In this document: positions 44,945-56,685 of the stretch, in pieces | Numbering within the stretch: the stretch's first letter is position 1 | Layout: the number at the start of each line of letters is the position of its first letter | NCBI GenBank assembly: GCA_963513935.1 | Contig: OY740765.1 | Location: 118,487,362 to 118,551,361, forward strand | Origin: Aphrophora alni | Taxonomy: Eukaryota > Arthropoda > Insecta > Hemiptera > Aphrophoridae | Length of the DNA: 64,000 nt | Direction of reading: 5' to 3' | Made by a program: the position numbers and the translations under genes | The notes under the pieces: model-generated | The model's database searches: none | Told to the model about the DNA's origin: nothing | Seen by the model: the letters and a program-made list of their open reading frames with translations, nothing else

Positions 44945-46895
44945 TAGTAAATTATCAATTATTCAAATAATTAATGACTAAATAAACAATAATTATCAAT
45001 CAATCACACAATTAATTACCGAAGAAGCAACAATTATAATTGATTCAAACAATTAATTACCAAAGAAGCAACAATTATAATAGAATGAAACAATTAATTA
45101 CCAAAGAAGCAACAATTATAATAGGATCAAACAAAATTAAAACAAAAGAGGCAAAAATATCAACCAATTAAAAATGAATTATCATAAAAACAACTATTAT
45201 AAACCTGTCAAGCAATGAATTACCAAAGAATCGATGTAATATTATCAACTATTCAAACAATTAAATGCTTAAGAACTAAAAAAAATATCAACTGAATAAA
45301 CTATTATTTACTATAGAAACAGAAATTCAAACCAATTCATGAATTAATTACGAAAGAAGCAAAAGTTATCAACAATCAAACAATTAGTTTGTAAATAAAC
45401 AACAATTATAATCAAGTAAAATAATTTATTAACAACAATTATTAACCAATCAAACAAATAATTTCCAAAGAAACAGGAATTAAAAACAATGAAACAACTA
45501 ATTAGCAACGAATCAACAATCATAAAGCTATCAAACAATTAATTATCAAAGTAACAGCTATTTAAATCAATCAAACAATTACTTATCATTGAAACAACAA
45601 TTTAAGCCAATCAAACAATTATCTAGAAAATACAGTAATTTAAAACAACGAAAGAATGAATTACCAAAGAATCAACAATTTATTATAAAACAATCAAAGA
45701 ATTCATTACCAAATAAATAACAATTATGAACCAATGGAATAATTAAATACCAAAGAATTGACAATTGTAAATTAATGAAACAATAAATTACTAAAGAAAA
45801 AAATTAAACTAATTAAACCATTAATTTCCAAAGAATCGACCAATCATACAATAAATTACCAAAGAAGAAACAATTGTTAAACAATCAAACAATTAATTAC
45901 AAAATAAACAGCATTTTAAACCAATCAAACAAATATTTTCTAAAGAAGCAAATATTACAACCATATAAACAATTAATTATAAAAGAAACAACAACAATTA
46001 TAAACCACTAAAACAATTATTTAACAAATAAACAACAATTATCAACAAATCAAACAATAAATTACTAAAAAATAAACAACTATAAACCAATTAAACAATT
46101 AATGTACTAATGAGAAACAATTATCAGCCAATCAAATAATAAATTACCAAAGAAGAAACAATTATTAACCAATCAAACAGTTCATTAATAAAAAAAGAGC
46201 AATTTAAATAATCAAATAATAAAATTCTAAGAAGCAAAAATTATCAACCACATAAAGAATAAATAATAAATAAACAACAATCTAAATCAATCTAGCAAAT
46301 AAATACCAGAGAATCGACAATTAATAATTAACCAATCAAACAGTTAATTACCAAAGAAAGAGCAATTTAAAGTAATCAAATTATTAATTTCCAAAGAAGC
46401 AAATATTATCAACCACATAAACAATTGTTTAAGAGATAAATAATAATTATGAAACGATAACACGATGTAATACCAAATAATGGACAATTATCAACAAATC
46501 AAACAATAAATTACCAAAGACGAAACAGTTATTAACCAATAAAACAACTAATTATCAAAGAAAAAGCAATTTAAATCCCCAAATAATTAATGACCAAATA
46601 AACTCTAATTAATTAACCAATCAAACAATTAATATAAAAACAAAAAACCAATACTTCAAACCAATCTAAAATTAATTACCAAATAAATAACAATTTATCA
46701 ACCAATAAAACAATTAGTTACCAAAGAAACACCAATGTAAACCAATCAAACAATTAAGTACTAAGCAAACAACTATATCAACCAATAATGCAATTAATTA
46801 CCAAAAAAACAGAAATTTAATCCAATAAAGTAAATCATTACCAAAGAAACAGCAATCTAAACCAATCAAACAATTCACTACCGAAGAAAATAACA
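44945..46895. repeat. ~40-bp minisatellite, about 48 diverged units
   Basis: Tandem units of 38-45 bp built around CAATCAAACAATTAATTACC followed by AAAGAAACAACAATTATAA-type sequence. I counted about 48 consecutive units by eye, each differing from the consensus by several bases. Some multi-unit blocks repeat in the same order (starting near 45840, 46128, 46332 and 46495), indicating higher-order duplication. It is A/C-rich on the plus strand. Small frames across it are low-complexity artefacts. Confidence 0.93.
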
Positions 46896-47229
46896 AAAAG
46901 ATATAAAATTATGTTGACCTTGGTCTTTTTCCCCGTTTTATTACAAGACCGTATCATTGTATTAATTACAGCAACCTATAGACGAAATATTGCTATGCTA
47001 ATTCTTCATTCTTGATCTTAGTTATTTCTAACAGCATTCCGCGCCCAGTAAACGGTTGAACGCCCAACAGCTGATAGCCAGGAGCATTCTTGACTGCAAC
47101 ATGTGGGTTGAACGAAATTACAACCTGAGCTATGTATCGAATTATATTTTGCGATTTTTAAAATAATTACTTTTCTTTTAAATGTTCTTGAAAATTATTT
47201 TAAAAAAACCAAAGATGGGGTCAACTCTC
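46896..47229. other. No gene recognised
   Basis: Includes a less AT-rich patch at 47035-47110 with GCCCAGTAAACGG and GCCCAACAGCTG words. No feature assigned. Confidence 0.4.
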
Positions 47230-48300
47230 TCAGTTATATACAAAGTGATTCATTAGAAGGGTCCAATATTTCAGGAGTTCCAGTAACATATACGTCTGTC
47301 GGTCTGTGTTTTTTATAAACAAATTTTAAACTTTTATAAATATATGAGATATATCCAGAGACGATGTAGGCATTTTATATATAACAATTTTACTAGAGTA
47401 CCAAAAATATAAATGGCGCAAAACATTGCACAAACTTTCTCACTCACCCATCCATAAAAACTAAATAAAAATTAACCAAAATCAGTCGTCACCATCATTT
47501 GTTGATTAATCACTTAATTTCTTAATAATTGGTTACATTAAATTTATCCAAATCTTATATTTATTCATAAGGTAATAATTATAATAAATAACTGGTATGA
47601 TAGATTTCTGATTGTTGTAGTCAATTTTAATGAAATTGTTTGTTTATCGTCTTATCGATAACTCGGATGTCTTTTGACCGATAATAAATACAGAGCGTTC
47701 AGTAAATGTCGTGCCAAACTTTAAGTGGTTGTTTATGGGTCACATTAAAGAAAAAAGTTCCTATAAACATATTTTCGGAAACGCTTAGTTTTCATCTTTA
47801 TATTCCGGTTATATTATTATCAAGAACAAAAACTTTAACTTATAAATTATCGAAATGGTGATTGTTTGAAATTTTTAATATTGAAAATATTAACTTAACA
47901 AAAAATGTAAACGTCATTTTTGAAAATGTGTAAGATAAAGTTTTGATTCTTGATATACTATAAAAATGTAACTTGAAAAATGTGTATACCGAATTTCGTC
48001 TCGAAATCTTAATAATTTCAAAAGCTATAATTTCATTTTCCTTATTACCGAACTGACATTTTTTGTGACGATAGTTTTAATCAGTTTTTAATTAGTTTTA
48101 GAGATATGTGAATGAGAAAGTTTATTTACTGATTTGCACCATTTATATCTCAAATCAAGGGAGACCAAAAAATGTAATTTTATTGTTAACTTTTGTAAAA
48201 GTAAATTAATTTGTTGAAATACTTTCATTCGTGTTATTTTTCGCAATCGCAGATTTATAAAATATTGTTCAAGATAATTAATAGTTCGTTTGTTTCACTT
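47230..48300. mobile_element. Long-inverted-repeat element(s) related to family A
   Basis: 47404-47490 (ACCAAAAATATAAATGGCGC onward) is matched in reverse complement by about 48070-48165 (GGTGCAAATCAG..., ACTTTCTCATTCACATAT). Within, a family A left end begins at about 47692 (ACAGAGCGTTCA, then AAACATATTTTCGGAAACGC). The layout suggests one near-palindromic element containing or fused to another. Ends are uncertain. Confidence 0.5.
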
Positions 48301-48616
48301 TTTTGTGATATTGATTCATTACCTGTTACAATTGTCGCTATTTCAAGTATTAGTTTAATATTATTATTATTACTATTGTTTATTTTGTATGTTTTTTTGC
48401 TGTTATTTGTACGACTATATGCATAGTACTTTGACATTAGTTGTATAAATAAAATAACAACACAAGACTCGTTTCTATAGAGTATTTTATAATCTATAAA
48501 CTTCATTTCATTTATCGCAGAACCAATATTTTTCTAGATATGTAGGGAAAACCCTAATATTCTGTTCAACTCTCGGGCTGTAAAATATTCAGTAGGCTAC
48601 ATTTAAAAAAATCACG
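48301..48616. other. No gene recognised
   Basis: Overlapping opposite frames at 48211-48506 have no family signal. Confidence 0.4.
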
Positions 48617-48637
48617 TTTTTTTTTTTTTTTTTTTTT
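48617..48637. repeat. Poly(T) tract
   Basis: A 21-base T-run, possibly the tail of a minus-strand retrocopy extending to the right. Confidence 0.8.
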
Positions 48638-48756
48638 ACATTAATCAACCAATATTTATTGCCAGAACTTAGGCTGAATAGTAATGTCAAACAAGTTATT
48701 AAAAAATGAACAAGAATTTTCCTAAAAACTATATAATCAAATATACTATACTACAA

Positions 48757-49050
48757 ATAAAACTACATAAATTAGATAATACAACAAACATATGAAACAA
48801 TAAATTAAATTAAATAATAATAAAACTATATAAATTAGTTAAATTAGATAATACAACAACGATACGAAACCAAAAATAAATTAAATAATAAATATAACTA
48901 TATAAATTAGATAATACAACAAACATATATATTTTACCATAATACATAAGTATTTTACCATATATGAAATTAAATTATAATGAAACTATATAAATTAGAT
49001 AATACAACAAACATATGAAACCTTAAATTAATAAAACTATATAAATGTTA
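48757..49050. repeat. Minisatellite, four to five ~70-bp units
   Basis: ACTATATAAATTAGATAATA followed by CAACAAACATATGAAAC recurs from 48762, 48824, 48898 and 48983, with a partial unit at 49027. The units vary in length. Confidence 0.8.
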
Positions 49051-49854
49051 AAACAAATACATAATGGGCAATAACTTGTCATAAACAGGTTGTAATCTAT
49101 TGAATTGGACTTTTGGGTCAGTGTGTAATAAATAATAACAACTAATGTAGGAAACCGGAAACAGAAGAAGGATAAAACTTACAAGAGGAGTGCTTCAAAG
49201 GAAGTAGACAAATGTTGAAAGTAAGGAACAATGAGAGAAACTATCGACTATCGAGTACGTGATGGCAACTTCGCATACCTGAGTAGGCATAATTATATAG
49301 CAACACATTCCAGTATTCTTTTAGTCAAGCCCACTTATTCTACAGACAAAATTGATTGCTTTATATGTTAAAACATGTTGAATAGTCCCTTGCAGTCACA
49401 CACCAGTCAATTCATTGGCTTTTATAAACGAGATAAAGAAAGGAAAATAGAATCCAACTTAAAATTATCTGTAAATACTGAAATACGTTAGGTATGCATT
49501 GAATAGAATATCTACAGTATAAATTTATCAGTGGATATAGCAAAATTTATTTTACTTTATTTTTTGATAAATATAAATTTGAATAACAGCAATATACAAA
49601 TAGCCTACACAAGTCAACATCAATATGTCTAAATTTTAATGGAACTAGGTAAATAAGCCTCAGGGAGGTCGCTATTTCGGAAGTGTTGGGGAAATTCTCC
49701 TAGAGCAATCGACGTAGACCAACTTCCCGAGTGCTGCCTCAATTTTGAATTTCATATTTCTTAAAATATGGTTGTCACCAAAAACCCAGCAAAAGTGTTC
49801 TTACGACCAATTATGTTGTATATAACAATATACTGTATAAAAATTTATTCTCAG
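49051..49854. other. No gene recognised
   Basis: No frame or repeat end seen. Confidence 0.4.
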
Positions 49855-50375
49855 ACCTTAAGTTTTTCAACGAGACCATCCCCATCTTTGTAGGATGAAT
49901 GGACATGGAACAGTTCTTTAGCGCACAAAGATAGGTTAAGCCTAGCACAGACCAATGTAAAACCATTTGGAAAGTGTTTTGACTTGATTTTGTGATTTTA
50001 TATAAAAATTGAATTACTATAGCAACCAATATAACAATGCACACTCAAAACAGCTGATTAATCCCAATACATCAAATTAATGTATTAATAATGACTGATG
50101 GCGGTATGTGTTTAAAAAAATTTTAAAAATATAAAAATAAAATAAAATAGACATTTCCTATTTTTTTTTCCAAATAAAATGTAAATCGACCCCGTAGAAC
50201 TCCAGAAATAAGCATATTGGGTTTTCGCTAAAACACATTTTAAAAACCGTTTAAAAGTGCCCTTATGACGGAGTTTTCTAATAATACCATTCCTATCTCT
50301 GTAGGTTAAGTTGAAGCGCGGAAGTTCTTTAGTGAACATATTTAGGGTGTGCTGAATTATAGGTACATAAAACAT
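49855..50375 (-). repeat. Two diverged direct copies of an unnamed repeat
   Basis: On the minus strand AAAGAACTGTTCC..CCTACAAAGATGGGGATGG (ending near 49855) and AAAGAACTTCCGC..CCTACAGAGATAGGAATGG (ending near 50240) align over about 70 bases. Both are spanned by small minus frames that align with each other, but no protein family is recognised. Confidence 0.5.
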
Positions 50376-50779
50376 TATACAAGATTTAACAACTAAACAA
50401 ATAATATTACAATTATACAGTCACAACAAATACATCATACAAAGTCGGAAAAAGTGACAGACAAACACAATTCACAGCGGGCATGAACAAAACTTACAGC
50501 ACACTCATCAAACAAAAATGATTTAATTTTTACATAAATTTGTTTTTATTTCTCTAACTTTTAGAGATTCCAAGAGTCTATTAAATAGATTAATTTCGTT
50601 TTTGTGGACGTCTAATATAGATATTCAATTTATGCAGATTACATTAAAAATTCCCTGTTTACTCATCCAGTATACGAAGTATAGCGTAAGTTTGGTAATC
50701 GCAAAAAAATTATCCTTCGGTTTTTTACTGTTATAGATGTATTACTGCTTCAGGATAATGAAAAAGTGATTTTAGACCT
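50376..50779. other. No gene recognised
   Basis: AT-rich. Confidence 0.4.
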
Positions 50780-51210
50780 GTCGTCCATCCGTAGTCGTTG
50801 TCGTTAGTACGTATTCACGATAGCAGTCTTAAAAATTATGAAAGGAACATGAAATTTGGCATAGAAGATTATAGTGTGCTCATATAGAGCACTATTGAAA
50901 TTCAAAACAATGGCGTCTATTGAAAACACTTTTTATGGTATTTCTAGGATGTTATTCAATATATAACATATTAAATTAGATACAAATTTACAGATTTTAA
51001 TTCTGCAAGTAATGGTACCAACACCACATCTCTACTACGACAAATAGTAAAGTTATTGTTAAAAATGTAATTTTACCCTGACCTTCCAAAAATATGTGAT
51101 TTGTGTATAGTTATGAAGGCCGCATCACGGCGGAAGGTCGCTTAGCGAGTTGAGGATCCTATACAAATATACAGCTTAGAGGGCCACCAGGAATGGAGAT
51201 GGTTTTATAT
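50780..51210 (+). repeat. Repeat family B, copy 2
   Basis: AACATGAAATTTGGCATAGA, GTGTGCTCATATAGA, ACGACAAATAGTAAAGTTAT and the G/C-rich GGAAGGTCGCTTAGCGAG ending align with 36.1-36.5 kb. Confidence 0.65.
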
Positions 51211-51225
51211 TTATATGTTATAAGC

Positions 51226-51385
51226 AATGTATAAAATCCAAGGATTCTATATAATACCTACGCATTCTATACATTGCCTAAGCATTCTGGTGAAGTATGA
51301 AATAAAGTAATTTTGTTACATATTTACTTACTTTGCCTAGGTACTGTGTATAATGTCTAGGTATTTTGTAAAATGACTACGGTTC
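51226..51385. repeat. Short tandem-like repeats (~22 bp)
   Basis: Variants of CCTANGYATTCT separated by TATA-rich spacers occur at about 51238, 51258, 51279, 51338, 51358 and 51379, in two clusters. Confidence 0.5.
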
Positions 51386-51613
51386 TTCAGGCAAAGTATT
51401 AAATGAACAGATTTGCTCAGAAAATTATTTATTTACAATATACAAAATATGACATGGGTAAAATAGGATGTGTGTGTACTGAATATATACTGAAGTAAAT
51501 TAACCCAACATAATCTAACCTAACCTGGAAGCCATGTAATGAGCGGTATTAAACGGTGTCCAAAGTGCAGGGGATTTCAATAGAATGGATAAACAAAGTA
51601 TGAAATATGCTTA

Positions 51614-51615
<2 letters not shown>
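51386..51615. other. No gene recognised
   Basis: Contains TAACCTAACCTGG at about 51516. Confidence 0.4.

Positions 51616-51659
<44 letters not shown>
51616..51659. repeat. (TA)n microsatellite
   Basis: About 22 TA units. Confidence 0.95.
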
Positions 51660-51663
<4 letters not shown>

Positions 51664-51806
51664 AGTAAAAAACACACAATGGCAGACAGACGGAAAACTA
51701 AGCATATTAGGACATATGTTCATAGGAACTTATTTACTTTTATTTTGACCAAATGAACCATATCCTGAAGTTTTGGAACATAGTTTGGAAACACTCTGTA
51801 TACATA
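51660..51806. repeat. Repeat family A (3' end)
   Basis: AATGGCAGACAGACGGAAAA, then ACATATGTTCATAGGAAC, CATATCCTGAAGTTTTGGA and the terminal GGAAACACTCTGTATAC match the right end of the 62.1-63.5 kb copy. Confidence 0.7.
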
Positions 51807-52789
51807 TTTTATAAATATGCCCATCAGAGAAAAATGTCGTCTATTTAAACTAATCATCTAATCACACAGCTGCTCTTAATAGTTCGTGAATTAGCTGTAC
51901 GCCAGTCTTTTCTGTTATTTTTAACCTTTTGTATATTTTTGGTTTCATGATTAAATTAATTTTTAATTTGTACACCCAAGTCATGGCAAATAAAATGATG
52001 TTAAATATAGAACATTACATTTTTAATAGTTAAATTTCTTTCGTTAAATTGGTAAACAAACCATAATACTATCAAATTTTGTATTGATGTAACTTATCAA
52101 AGCAGGTCCGTAAAACGGTTCCCTCATTATTTGGAATTTATAAAACGATCAAATGAATGGAGTCGAAGCTGGCGGTCAGTGGGCCAACTTGAAAGTGGGT
52201 ATACATAGGCTGATGTCCTTGACCGTGCCGTAGTTCCGCTCTCTCTCGCCTCTTGCCCAAAGCGTTTCTGTAGACGGTAGACAGTTTGGAATTTTTGAGA
52301 TATTTTATTTAAGTGCAACGCCCTTTAAATAAATACCTCATCATACTTAAGTTGGTACGGCTGTTAAAAAAGAAGGTTGTAGAATTATATTGAGTTTTGC
52401 ATTGTACAGAGTGTACGGTATCACGCGGTTATAAGGTAAACTGTAAAGATTTAAAGCCCGACAGTGTTGATATTTGTATCTACTTACGATTAGTTTTTAA
52501 TTCTGAAAACAATGGTGTCTCTTGAGAAACTCTCGTTCTTTTCCGTTTTTTTGTTGAAAAAAACAAAAACAAAAAAATTATAATCTATGAAATAAACAAT
52601 ATTAAAAAAATGTTAGTTCGGTAATAGTCAGTCAAAAAGTAAAAATTGGACTCAGTTTTTGAAAATTAATTAATTATGTATTTAAATAAGGCGATTAATC
52701 TTCAAATTTCACTAATATTTGAACAAAAATGTCAGAACCGATTTTGGGAAAATAGAAATTTTGTATTTTTTCTACCATTTAAATTGAGT
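51807..52789. other. No gene recognised
   Basis: The minus frame 52318-52127 (63 codons, fairly G/C-rich) has no family resemblance. The rest is AT-rich. Confidence 0.4.
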
Positions 52790-53150
52790 TTTTTTTTAAA
52801 GTTCCAAAACATGGCAAAAAATATGCCCATATACTAAATTTGATTAAGTATGGTCAACGTGATTGGACTGTACGTAGTACAAACAGATATAGTCCGGCAT
52901 AAAACTGACAGACATCATTTCAAAAGCACTTTTATGTATTTGAGAGCTACTCTAAAATTTGTTATTATCTCTAAATATGGCCAAAGTATGCTTCAATACT
53001 AAATTTGATCAAAATCGTTCACGTGTTTGGGCTGTATAGCACTGGAGATAAGACAGACGACAGACAGAGATCATTCCAAAAGCACTTTTTTTGGATTCAA
53101 AGACCTCAAAACGTACATATCCTCAAAAAAACTCGACAAATAATTTTGAC
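52790..53150 (+). repeat. Repeat family E, two tandem copies
   Basis: Unit 1 (about 52800-52960) and unit 2 (about 52975-53125) both contain ATACTAAATTTGAT, a CACGTG..TTGGGCTGTA-type block, GACAGACA, and CATTYCAAAAGCACTTTT. A third copy is at 58.93-59.17 kb. Confidence 0.65.
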
Positions 53151-53202
53151 GAATATTATTTAACTTAGTTCAAGAGGTTCTTTTTATTTGGCCGTAACAG
53201 CT

Positions 53203-53231
53203 GTTTCGGTATATCTTATAGCATCATCAGG
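53203..53231 (-). ncRNA. Hammerhead-ribozyme-like motif of Penelope type (degenerate)
   Basis: On the minus strand CCTGATGATGC is followed 13 bases later by CGAAAC. CTGATGA...GAAAC is the conserved hammerhead core, and CCTGATGATGC...GAAAC is the form found in terminal regions of Penelope-like elements. Here the stem II segment pairs poorly, so activity is doubtful. Confidence 0.4.
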
Positions 53232-53239
53232 TGACGAAC

Positions 53240-54289
53240 ACGATTACACACGGAACATTCCAGTCATTGCTCAAAAACAAATATAATTAGTACTATAGTA
53301 CATGACAAAGTCTGCCTGTAAGTGTAGCATGTGGCGACAACTTTTAATTAATTAAATTGGTACAGTAGTTAAACGCAAAGTTAAAATATTTTATCAATTT
53401 AGAAATATTATGCCGTGTTTATTTCAGTGTATTTTCTGTTTTTGGAAACGTGCAGTGTGTTGATAGCAAAAGTAAATATTTGTTATGGTATATTTTACGA
53501 CATTTTCATTTGATTTGCTTTTTATGTGCTCGAGCCTTCAACACAGACAGACGGGTACAAAAAATAAACCGCCCTCGGAGAAAGTATTTATAAAGAGAAC
53601 TCCATTCATATTCTGTAGATCACGAGACATTGTAAGTAAACCACTCTGAGGTCATGAAGAACAGAACAGGAGGTGTGAGAGAAAGTGAAGGAGTTATTGT
53701 GAAACCGTGAGAAAGGAGAGTGTAAAATGTAAAAGCCAAGAACTAATGGCGAATGTTGTGAATTATTAAAGAGAAAGAAGGGACTAGGCCCAGCGGGCAA
53801 CAACTAAATCCTTTAATATTCGGCAATGAAGGAGTTCAGGATAACTGTTTGTCCATCGAACTCTGAATTTTTTAACATCTTTAAAAAAAAAAGTTTAGAG
53901 ACCATTGGTTACTCGTAAACTATTCATCTGTCGAAAAACTTTAAATGGAGAACTTTCATTACATTTTAATGTTATTTAAAGATCCGTTTTGAAAATTTAA
54001 AAAAATGCGCGCCATTAACCAATAGGGCGGCCAACTTTAAAATTTCTTATAAAAGTGCTTATATTTTATGGTGGTATATAATTTTACACGGAATTATGAA
54101 ACTGTTTTATTCTTTGTAATATTTTGATAAACTCGCTTGTTTAGGTTTTATAGGCGCTTAAATTTTTCGAAAAGTCGTTGTGAGATGCATTTCGGTACTA
54201 GGCGATTTTTGATACTTCCCATTGTTGAATGAAATTAAAAATTTAATTAGACAAAGCCTAGTATATGAAGTGTAAACACTAACACAGGA
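53240..54289. other. No gene recognised
   Basis: May include the rest of a Penelope-like terminal region next to 53.2 kb. No open frame of interest. Confidence 0.4.
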
Positions 54290-54430
54290 CTAAACGTAAA
54301 ATAAATAATTTAACATTTCCTACAAAGCCCAAGAGAGCAAGTTTTGTGTATACATTTAGAGGATCTGCATGCATAAAATTGTATGATTGGGCTGGGTAAG
54401 TACCATGATGATTATTATATTGGTCATCTT
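54290..54430 (+). repeat. Repeat family D, copy 2
   Basis: TACAAAGCCCAAGAGAGCAA, TTTAGAGGATCTGCATGCAT and GGGCTGGGTAAGTACCATGA match 63.60-63.71 kb closely and 37.0-37.1 kb more loosely. Confidence 0.75.
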
Positions 54431-54899
54431 TGCCATTAACTTGTTTTATAAGGCAAAGACGTACACATGTGTGCGGGCATTCTCTCAGAGGACGCGTGTA
54501 GTCAAGGAATGCCGGCACTTACAGTTCTCAAGTCCATTAGACGAAACAGAGGATTTCCTGGTGTGAATATCGTGAGAGTATTTTTAAGAGTCTTGCAATA
54601 ACGGTGTGAAATGGTTCCAATTAACATGACCCACAATATAAGCTGTGTACATTTTCACATGTGTAACGTCTGTCGACCTATACTTAGAAGAGGTTTCTTG
54701 AGGGTATTTTATTATAAATTACATTTAAAAATGATAATACCTACATAATGAGTGAGAACAGCTTGCCCTCTAACAAGTAATTAGTCATTATGCAGAACAG
54801 AATTTTATTATATATAAACTGATCTAATGTAGATCTCTTTTAGATACTAGATACTCTTTTTAAAACATAAATATTAGTTTCAACTAAATTGACAAATAA
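54431..54899. other. No gene recognised
   Basis: No frame or repeat ends seen. Confidence 0.4.
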
Positions 54900-54925
54900 A
54901 ACATGATGGTGGGCGCCATCATGTT
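54900..54925. repeat. Perfect 10-bp-stem hairpin
   Basis: AACATGATGG, loop TGGGCG, CCATCATGTT. Confidence 0.75.
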
Positions 54926-55339
54926 AGTTATCCAGCCCCTACAATGTAATACAAAATTTTCCTCTAAATGTAATGTCCAAAAGTTAGTTTGTTGGGGTTT
55001 TGATAGGAAATGCTAAATTATATTAACAGATCAAGGGGTCTTATTCAGTACAGGAAGTTTCTTTAAAATAGTTGTTACACAGCTTTTATGAACCTCGTAA
55101 GTGTGTATTTAAGTTAGGCCTCGTAGATGTATATATTAAACAATTGCTTTACTCGTGTCAGTGTCTGTTCAAGCGGGTCTCGAACACTCGCTACACTCGT
55201 GTAGGTGATTCGACTTTCCCGGATCTTGTAACTTTACGAATATCACATTTTCTTAGAAGGTTTGAAATTACATTTTTGACAATAACTTCGCTATGTGTCA
55301 TCGTTGGGAGATCGGGTTGGTACTATTGTACACAGAATT
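54926..55339. other. No gene recognised
   Basis: The 89-codon plus frame at 55072-55341 has no family resemblance. Confidence 0.4.
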
Positions 55340-55685
55340 GAAATCTGCAAATTTTATCAAATAATAAAGTTTTATAAGTTGATAAGGAACAAATAAATAT
55401 AAAATAGCAAACATTTTGATTTTTCTGAATTTCAAAATAGTACACCACTTTGGAAATAAACGAAATAAAGTCTTTGTTTCTGCTACGCTTGTAAAACTTG
55501 ACATTAAACAATTCATTATACCAAATCTGAACTCAATTACTATTTCCAAAGTTAATTTTTTTTCAAACAAAAATGGCTGATAGACGGGGAACTAGGAGTT
55601 TACGGACCTATGTTTATGTTTATGTGAACTTTGGTTCTAATAGACCACATCCTGAAAGTTTCTCCTTGAAATATCCTGTATATAA
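55340..55685. repeat. Repeat family A (3' half)
   Basis: AATCTGAACTCAATTACTAT, TTCCAAAGTTAATTT, AAATGGCTGATAGACGGGGA and the terminal GAAATATCCTGTATAT match the 63.3-63.47 kb end. Confidence 0.7.
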
Positions 55686-55825
55686 ATGAATACGTTAGTG
55701 GGAGTTCTTTTACATTTTTATGAATAAAGGAAACTGATTTCCTTTGTTACTTGGTTATTCACTGTAACCAAGATATCAAAGTATTTCTCTACTATCTGAG
55801 AACTGATTAGATGTCATGGCTCTTA

Positions 55826-56554
55826 AGCTGCGCGCCCACTGGGTAGTCACGGACGATCAGTACGGTCGGTACGATATTTTTCAAAAGTTCAAAACATTGA
55901 ATTAAATGAGCATGCGCCCACTGCGTCGTCACGGCCGTCAACGGCGTTCCGCACCTTCGGCATGTCCGAAAGAAAGTCTGGAGCTACGAACTGTAGGACA
56001 TTTCCGTGAGGGCGGATCCGCCCGACCGATCCAGTGAGAACGCACTTCGGGCGTTCGGGACGGTCGGTACGACATTTTCAGCGTTCTACGCAGTCTGCTC
56101 TCTGTTGTGCTCGTGGTCAGTTGAAATCCTAAACGCAACAAGGATGGATTAGTTTCTTCTCTATATAACTCTGCTTCCAGCATCAGTAATAGTGTTTCAA
56201 ACTTGTCATGAGTCATCCTGAAGTACTCAAAAAACTTAAGGTCATCTTCCACAAGGTCCGGGAACAAAGTGTGAAATTCATCACAAATCAATCTTTTTCT
56301 GTTAATGTTATGAATCCAGTTTCGTAGTTTAACATTCTCCTCTTCTATCAAAAACGAACTCACTACCGCAATTTCATCCTACACATCCATTTTTCAACAG
56401 ATCCTCTCCCAAACTGACTTGTGTTTCGGCGGAAGGCGGATGGAGGACAGTGCGAAACGCCTGAACGGCGGAACGCCCGATCCAGTGCGCGCACCCCCTC
56501 TAAAAAATGCCGTGACGGCCGTGACGACCGTACCGACCCAGTGGGCGCGTAGCT
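55826..56554. mobile_element. PIF/Harbinger non-autonomous element (729 bp)
   Basis: The ends read AGCTGCGCGCCCACTGGGT (55826) and, in reverse complement from 56554, AGCTACGCGCCCACTGGGT. TTA flanks both sides (55823-55825 and 56555-56557), the target duplication of PIF/Harbinger. Inside are a transposase fragment and further TIR-like words (TGCGCCCACTGCG at 55915; CCAGTG words near 56031 and 56476), suggesting one MITE inserted in another. G+C is far above the flanks. Confidence 0.85.
55938..56363 (-). pseudogene. Harbinger transposase N-terminal fragment
   Basis: A 141-codon minus frame. Residues 20-70 read RKRLICDEFHTLFPDL, then KFFEYFRMTHDKFETLLLML. This is the conserved N-terminal block of PIF/Harbinger nucleases (EFH.L...L..D...FF.YFRM....F..LL). 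After about residue 85 the frame runs into internal TIR-like DNA (Arg/Pro/Ser-rich), so the catalytic DDE part is absent. It is open but truncated and most likely non-functional. Enclosed by the TIRs at 55826 and 56554. Confidence 0.75.
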
Positions 56555-56628
56555 TTACTAGATACATTTGTTTACTTGACAAGAAGTAGGCTACTTGGTT
56601 GTATCCTTTACAACCCACAAACACTACT

Positions 56629-56685
56629 CAGCGGTTCCCCAACTTTTTCGGTTGACGCTGCACTTAGTGTTTCATAATTTTCCCA
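56629..56685 (+). mobile_element. hAT-type terminal sequence
   Basis: CAGCGGTTCCCCAACTTTTT, then GACGCTGCAC, resembles CAGNGGTTCCCAAACTTTTT ends of hAT elements. No partner end found. Confidence 0.5.

Noticed and set aside
44945..46895. CRISPR-like array of repeats and spacers
   Set aside because: There are no identical repeats separated by unique spacers; all ~40 bases of each unit are related and diverged. The rest of the window is eukaryotic transposon DNA.
48211..48506. Opposing hydrophobic and Asn-rich frames
   Set aside because: Artefacts of ATT/AAT-rich DNA on both strands.
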